Assembly: GCA_009929095.1 (NCBI GenBank)
Contig: SABF01000012.1
Location: forward strand, 1-16,294
DNA length: 16,294 bases
Direction: 5' to 3'
Source: Erysipelotrichia bacterium
GTDB lineage: Bacteria > Bacillota_I > Bacilli_A > Erysipelotrichales > Erysipelotrichaceae
Positions 14,354 through 16,294 of this stretch are shown one piece after another (the first letter of the stretch is position 1; each line of letters begins with the position of its first letter). Made by a program: the position numbers and the translations under genes. Below the pieces are notes generated by a model that made no database searches, was not told the DNA's origin, and saw only the letters and a list, made by a program, of their open reading frames with translations.

Positions 14354-16113
14354 GCTGTATTCGAGTTGAAAAAGTTGAACATCCAAATCAGATCCTTTCT
14401 TATGTAAAACTGGAATGGAAGAATCTGCTGATTATCACCATTTCCGGAATCATCTACAATGTCGGCATGACGGCCGGACCCTTTTTTGAAGGGCAGCTGG
14501 CTCAGCGGCTGTTTGATATTTTTAATGGCAGTAAGACCGTCGCAGATATGGTCAGTCTGGCTGCAGTTTACCTGCTTGTCATATTGGCAGTTCAGCTGTG
14601 CCGGGCAGTAAAGCGTTTCTTTGTACGAAGATTTGCAAATGACACTTCCCGCAATATGCGCCATATGCTGTATAACTCGCTGGTCAATATGACACCTGAA
14701 GAACTGCAGAATGAAGGTCTTGGATCCGTTATGACCAAAGCTGTTTCGGATGTTGATGCCTGTGTGGAAGGCATTCGGAAATTCATTACTGAAGTCTTTG
14801 ATACCGGTGTGGTCATGATTGCCTATCTGGCGCTGTTATTCGGTTATGACTGGAAACTCGCACTCCTTGCCTGCATTACAACTCCGATTGCCTATCTGAT
14901 CGCAAGTCTGCTGAAAAAGACAATTGCCCATGCAAGTTCTTCTTATAAAGAAAGTGCCGGAAAGCTCAATTCCGCAACAATGGACCGCGTAAGCAATGCC
15001 ATTACCTATCGACTTGGCGGTGTGGAGAAGAACAGAGATGAAGTCTATGAAGGCAATCTCTCTGACTATGAGAAGAAAGCTGTTTCAGCCAATATCTGGG
15101 AATCAAGCATGGCACCTATCTACAATGTCATTGTCATGGTCGGTACAGTCTTCATTCTTTACTTCGGCAGCCGCAATGTGCTGGGCATTGGCTGGTCCTC
15201 TTGGAATATTGCCGCTTTCACTGCCTTCCTTTCCTGCTTTACCAAACTGGCGGTCAAGTCCTCTCACGCCGCTAAGCTCTTCAATTCCGTGCAGAAAGCT
15301 CAGGTATCCTGGGGAAGAATCATGCCTCTGCTAAAGGAGTATCAGGATTCAGACACAGCCAGCAAAATCAATCTAGATGAGCTCGGCAATCTTGAATTCA
15401 AGGATGTCACGGTTAAATGGCCAAATGGCACAGAAGTTCTGAACCATGTTTCCTTCACTGCACACCCAGGTGATGTGATCGGCATTACCGGACCGATTGC
15501 CTGCGGCAAGTCCGCACTTGGCAAACTGCTGATTGGCGAGACTAATTATGAAGGATCCATCCGAATCTGCGGCCATGAACTGAATACATTGAACGGCTAT
15601 GAAAAAAGCCGCCTGATTTCCTATCTGGGACATGAACCTCAGCTGATGTCTGACAGTATCCGTGAGAATATCTGCCTGGGGGAACACATCGATCCGATTC
15701 CGTATCTTTCGCAGGTATGTCTGAGTGATGAAATTGCAGAGATGCCTCAGGGTGCAGATACTCCTGCCGGTGCCTCCGGAGTGCAGCTTTCCGGTGGTCA
15801 GCAGGCAAGGACTGCTTTGGCCAGAACTCTGGCACATGCAGGGAAACTCCTGGTGCTTGACGATCCATTTTCTGCAGTCGATTCGCATACCGAAGATCAG
15901 ATCATGGAACATATCAGAGAAATTTCCCAAGATCATATTATTCTTTTGATCTCCCATCGTCTCAGGCACTTTCCAAATTTTCCGACTGTACTGTTTCTGG
16001 ATGATGAAGCGGTACAGGTATCAACTCATGAACAGCTGATGAAGACAAATCCTGATTATCAGGATCTGTACAGCAGACAGACGGAAGGAGGCGATCTTGA
16101 TGCAGCGCACTGA
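14350..16113 (+). CDS. ABC exporter half-transporter, subunit with non-canonical ATP site
   Basis: The 587-residue protein joins a six-helix membrane domain (about 25-320) to an ATPase domain (about 345-575). Walker A GPIACGKS (381-388), signature LSGGQ (480-484), Walker B LLVLDD (500-505), D-loop SAVD and switch His (H536 in ISHR) are all visible. Two positions depart from a canonical site: the residue after the Walker B Asp is D505 rather than the catalytic Glu, and the Q-loop Gln is His (H428 in YLGHEPQLMS). This is the pattern of the degenerate partner in heterodimeric exporters such as BmrC/BmrD or YheI/YheH, and a second half-transporter starts inside its 3' end. Export of drugs, lipids or peptides is likely; the substrate is unknown. 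Confidence 0.94.
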   Translation: MSCIRVEKVEHPNQILSYVKLEWKNLLIITISGIIYNVGMTAGPFFEGQLAQRLFDIFNGSKTVADMVSLAAVYLLVILAVQLCRAVKRFFVRRFANDTSRNMRHMLYNSLVNMTPEELQNEGLGSVMTKAVSDVDACVEGIRKFITEVFDTGVVMIAYLALLFGYDWKLALLACITTPIAYLIASLLKKTIAHASSSYKESAGKLNSATMDRVSNAITYRLGGVEKNRDEVYEGNLSDYEKKAVSANIWESSMAPIYNVIVMVGTVFILYFGSRNVLGIGWSSWNIAAFTAFLSCFTKLAVKSSHAAKLFNSVQKAQVSWGRIMPLLKEYQDSDTASKINLDELGNLEFKDVTVKWPNGTEVLNHVSFTAHPGDVIGITGPIACGKSALGKLLIGETNYEGSIRICGHELNTLNGYEKSRLISYLGHEPQLMSDSIRENICLGEHIDPIPYLSQVCLSDEIAEMPQGADTPAGASGVQLSGGQQARTALARTLAHAGKLLVLDDPFSAVDSHTEDQIMEHIREISQDHIILLISHRLRHFPNFPTVLFLDDEAVQVSTHEQLMKTNPDYQDLYSRQTEGGDLDAAH

Positions 16114-16294
16114 AAACCATCTGATGAATGTGCTGAAACGGATTCTTCATGCCCATCCCTGGATGATCCTGATTACTCTTCTGGCTATTGCCGGTGCAGT
16201 TGCCACTGCATTGTTTCCGCCGCTGGTACTCGAGTCTGTGATCAATGATCTGAGCAGTTCCAAAGCCATTGCCCTGAGTGCAGCACTGCTGTAC
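16100..16294 (+). CDS. ABC exporter second half-transporter, N-terminal part (cut by window end)
   Basis: The ATG at 16100 has GAAGGAGG 8 bases upstream and overlaps the preceding gene by 14 bases. The 65 codons available read MQRTENHLMNVLKRILHAHP and then a first membrane helix (MILITLLAIAGAVATALFPP), followed by LVLESVINDL, a typical start of an ABC exporter membrane domain. It has no stop before the window edge. As the partner of the preceding subunit it should supply the canonical Walker B Glu, but that region lies outside the window. Confidence 0.85.
   Translation, partial: MQRTENHLMNVLKRILHAHPWMILITLLAIAGAVATALFPPLVLESVINDLSSSKAIALSAALLY

Noticed and set aside
1..16294. CRISPR arrays, insertion sequences, defence or toxin systems
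   Set aside because: No direct-repeat arrays, terminal inverted repeats with transposase, or nuclease/toxin motifs were found on reading both strands.

Overview
The window looks like chromosome from a moderate-GC Firmicute. The lineage is inferred as Erysipelotrichaceae-like from a T-box in front of the his operon, a short-form HisG paired with HisZ, strong AGGAGG-type ribosome binding sites, compact intrinsic terminators and a CCA-encoding tRNA gene. No phage, transposase, integrase or CRISPR sequence was seen. TGA is the normal stop of many intact genes here (hisZ, hisG, hisD, capA-like, ogt, marR), so the genetic code looks standard.

Layout. (1) 1-3760, minus strand: a histidine operon, hisZ-hisG-hisD-hisC, with overlapping genes behind a complete T-box leader with an apparent His (CAC) specifier. 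hisC runs off the left edge and carries one in-frame TGA in otherwise intact sequence. (2) 3840-4939, plus strand: a small GlsB/YeaQ-type membrane protein gene with its own promoter, leader hairpin and terminator, then a 5'-truncated, frameshifted DUF2974-type hydrolase remnant. (3) 4879-6656, minus strand: an ogt-type methyltransferase gene followed by a membrane-anchored CapA-like metallophosphatase and a terminator. (4) 6879-7569, plus strand: tRNA-Pro(CGG) with promoter and terminator, then a small secreted or lipoprotein-like gene.

(5) 7715-11491, minus strand: a decayed two-gene cluster. The upstream gene encoded an unusual fusion of an alpha/beta hydrolase with an AMP-forming adenylate ligase (about 880 codons). 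The downstream gene encoded a second, paralogous hydrolase whose hidden N-terminal region can be traced back to the ligase stop. Both carry frameshifts and in-frame TGA codons. (6) 11492-12231: about 740 bases with no supported gene but several dyads. (7) 12232-13736, minus strand: a rhomboid protease gene and a D-amino-acid aminotransferase gene in one unit closed by a strong terminator. (8) 13810-16294, plus strand: a MarR-type regulator with a striking double operator over its promoter, translationally coupled to the two halves of a heterodimeric ABC exporter; the second half is cut by the window edge.

The most notable items are the fused hydrolase-adenylate ligase and its decay, the observation that all four premature stops in the window are TGA, the paired GATG-N6-CATC operator in front of marR, and the T-box whose discriminator-pairing base does not fit the usual His tRNA.
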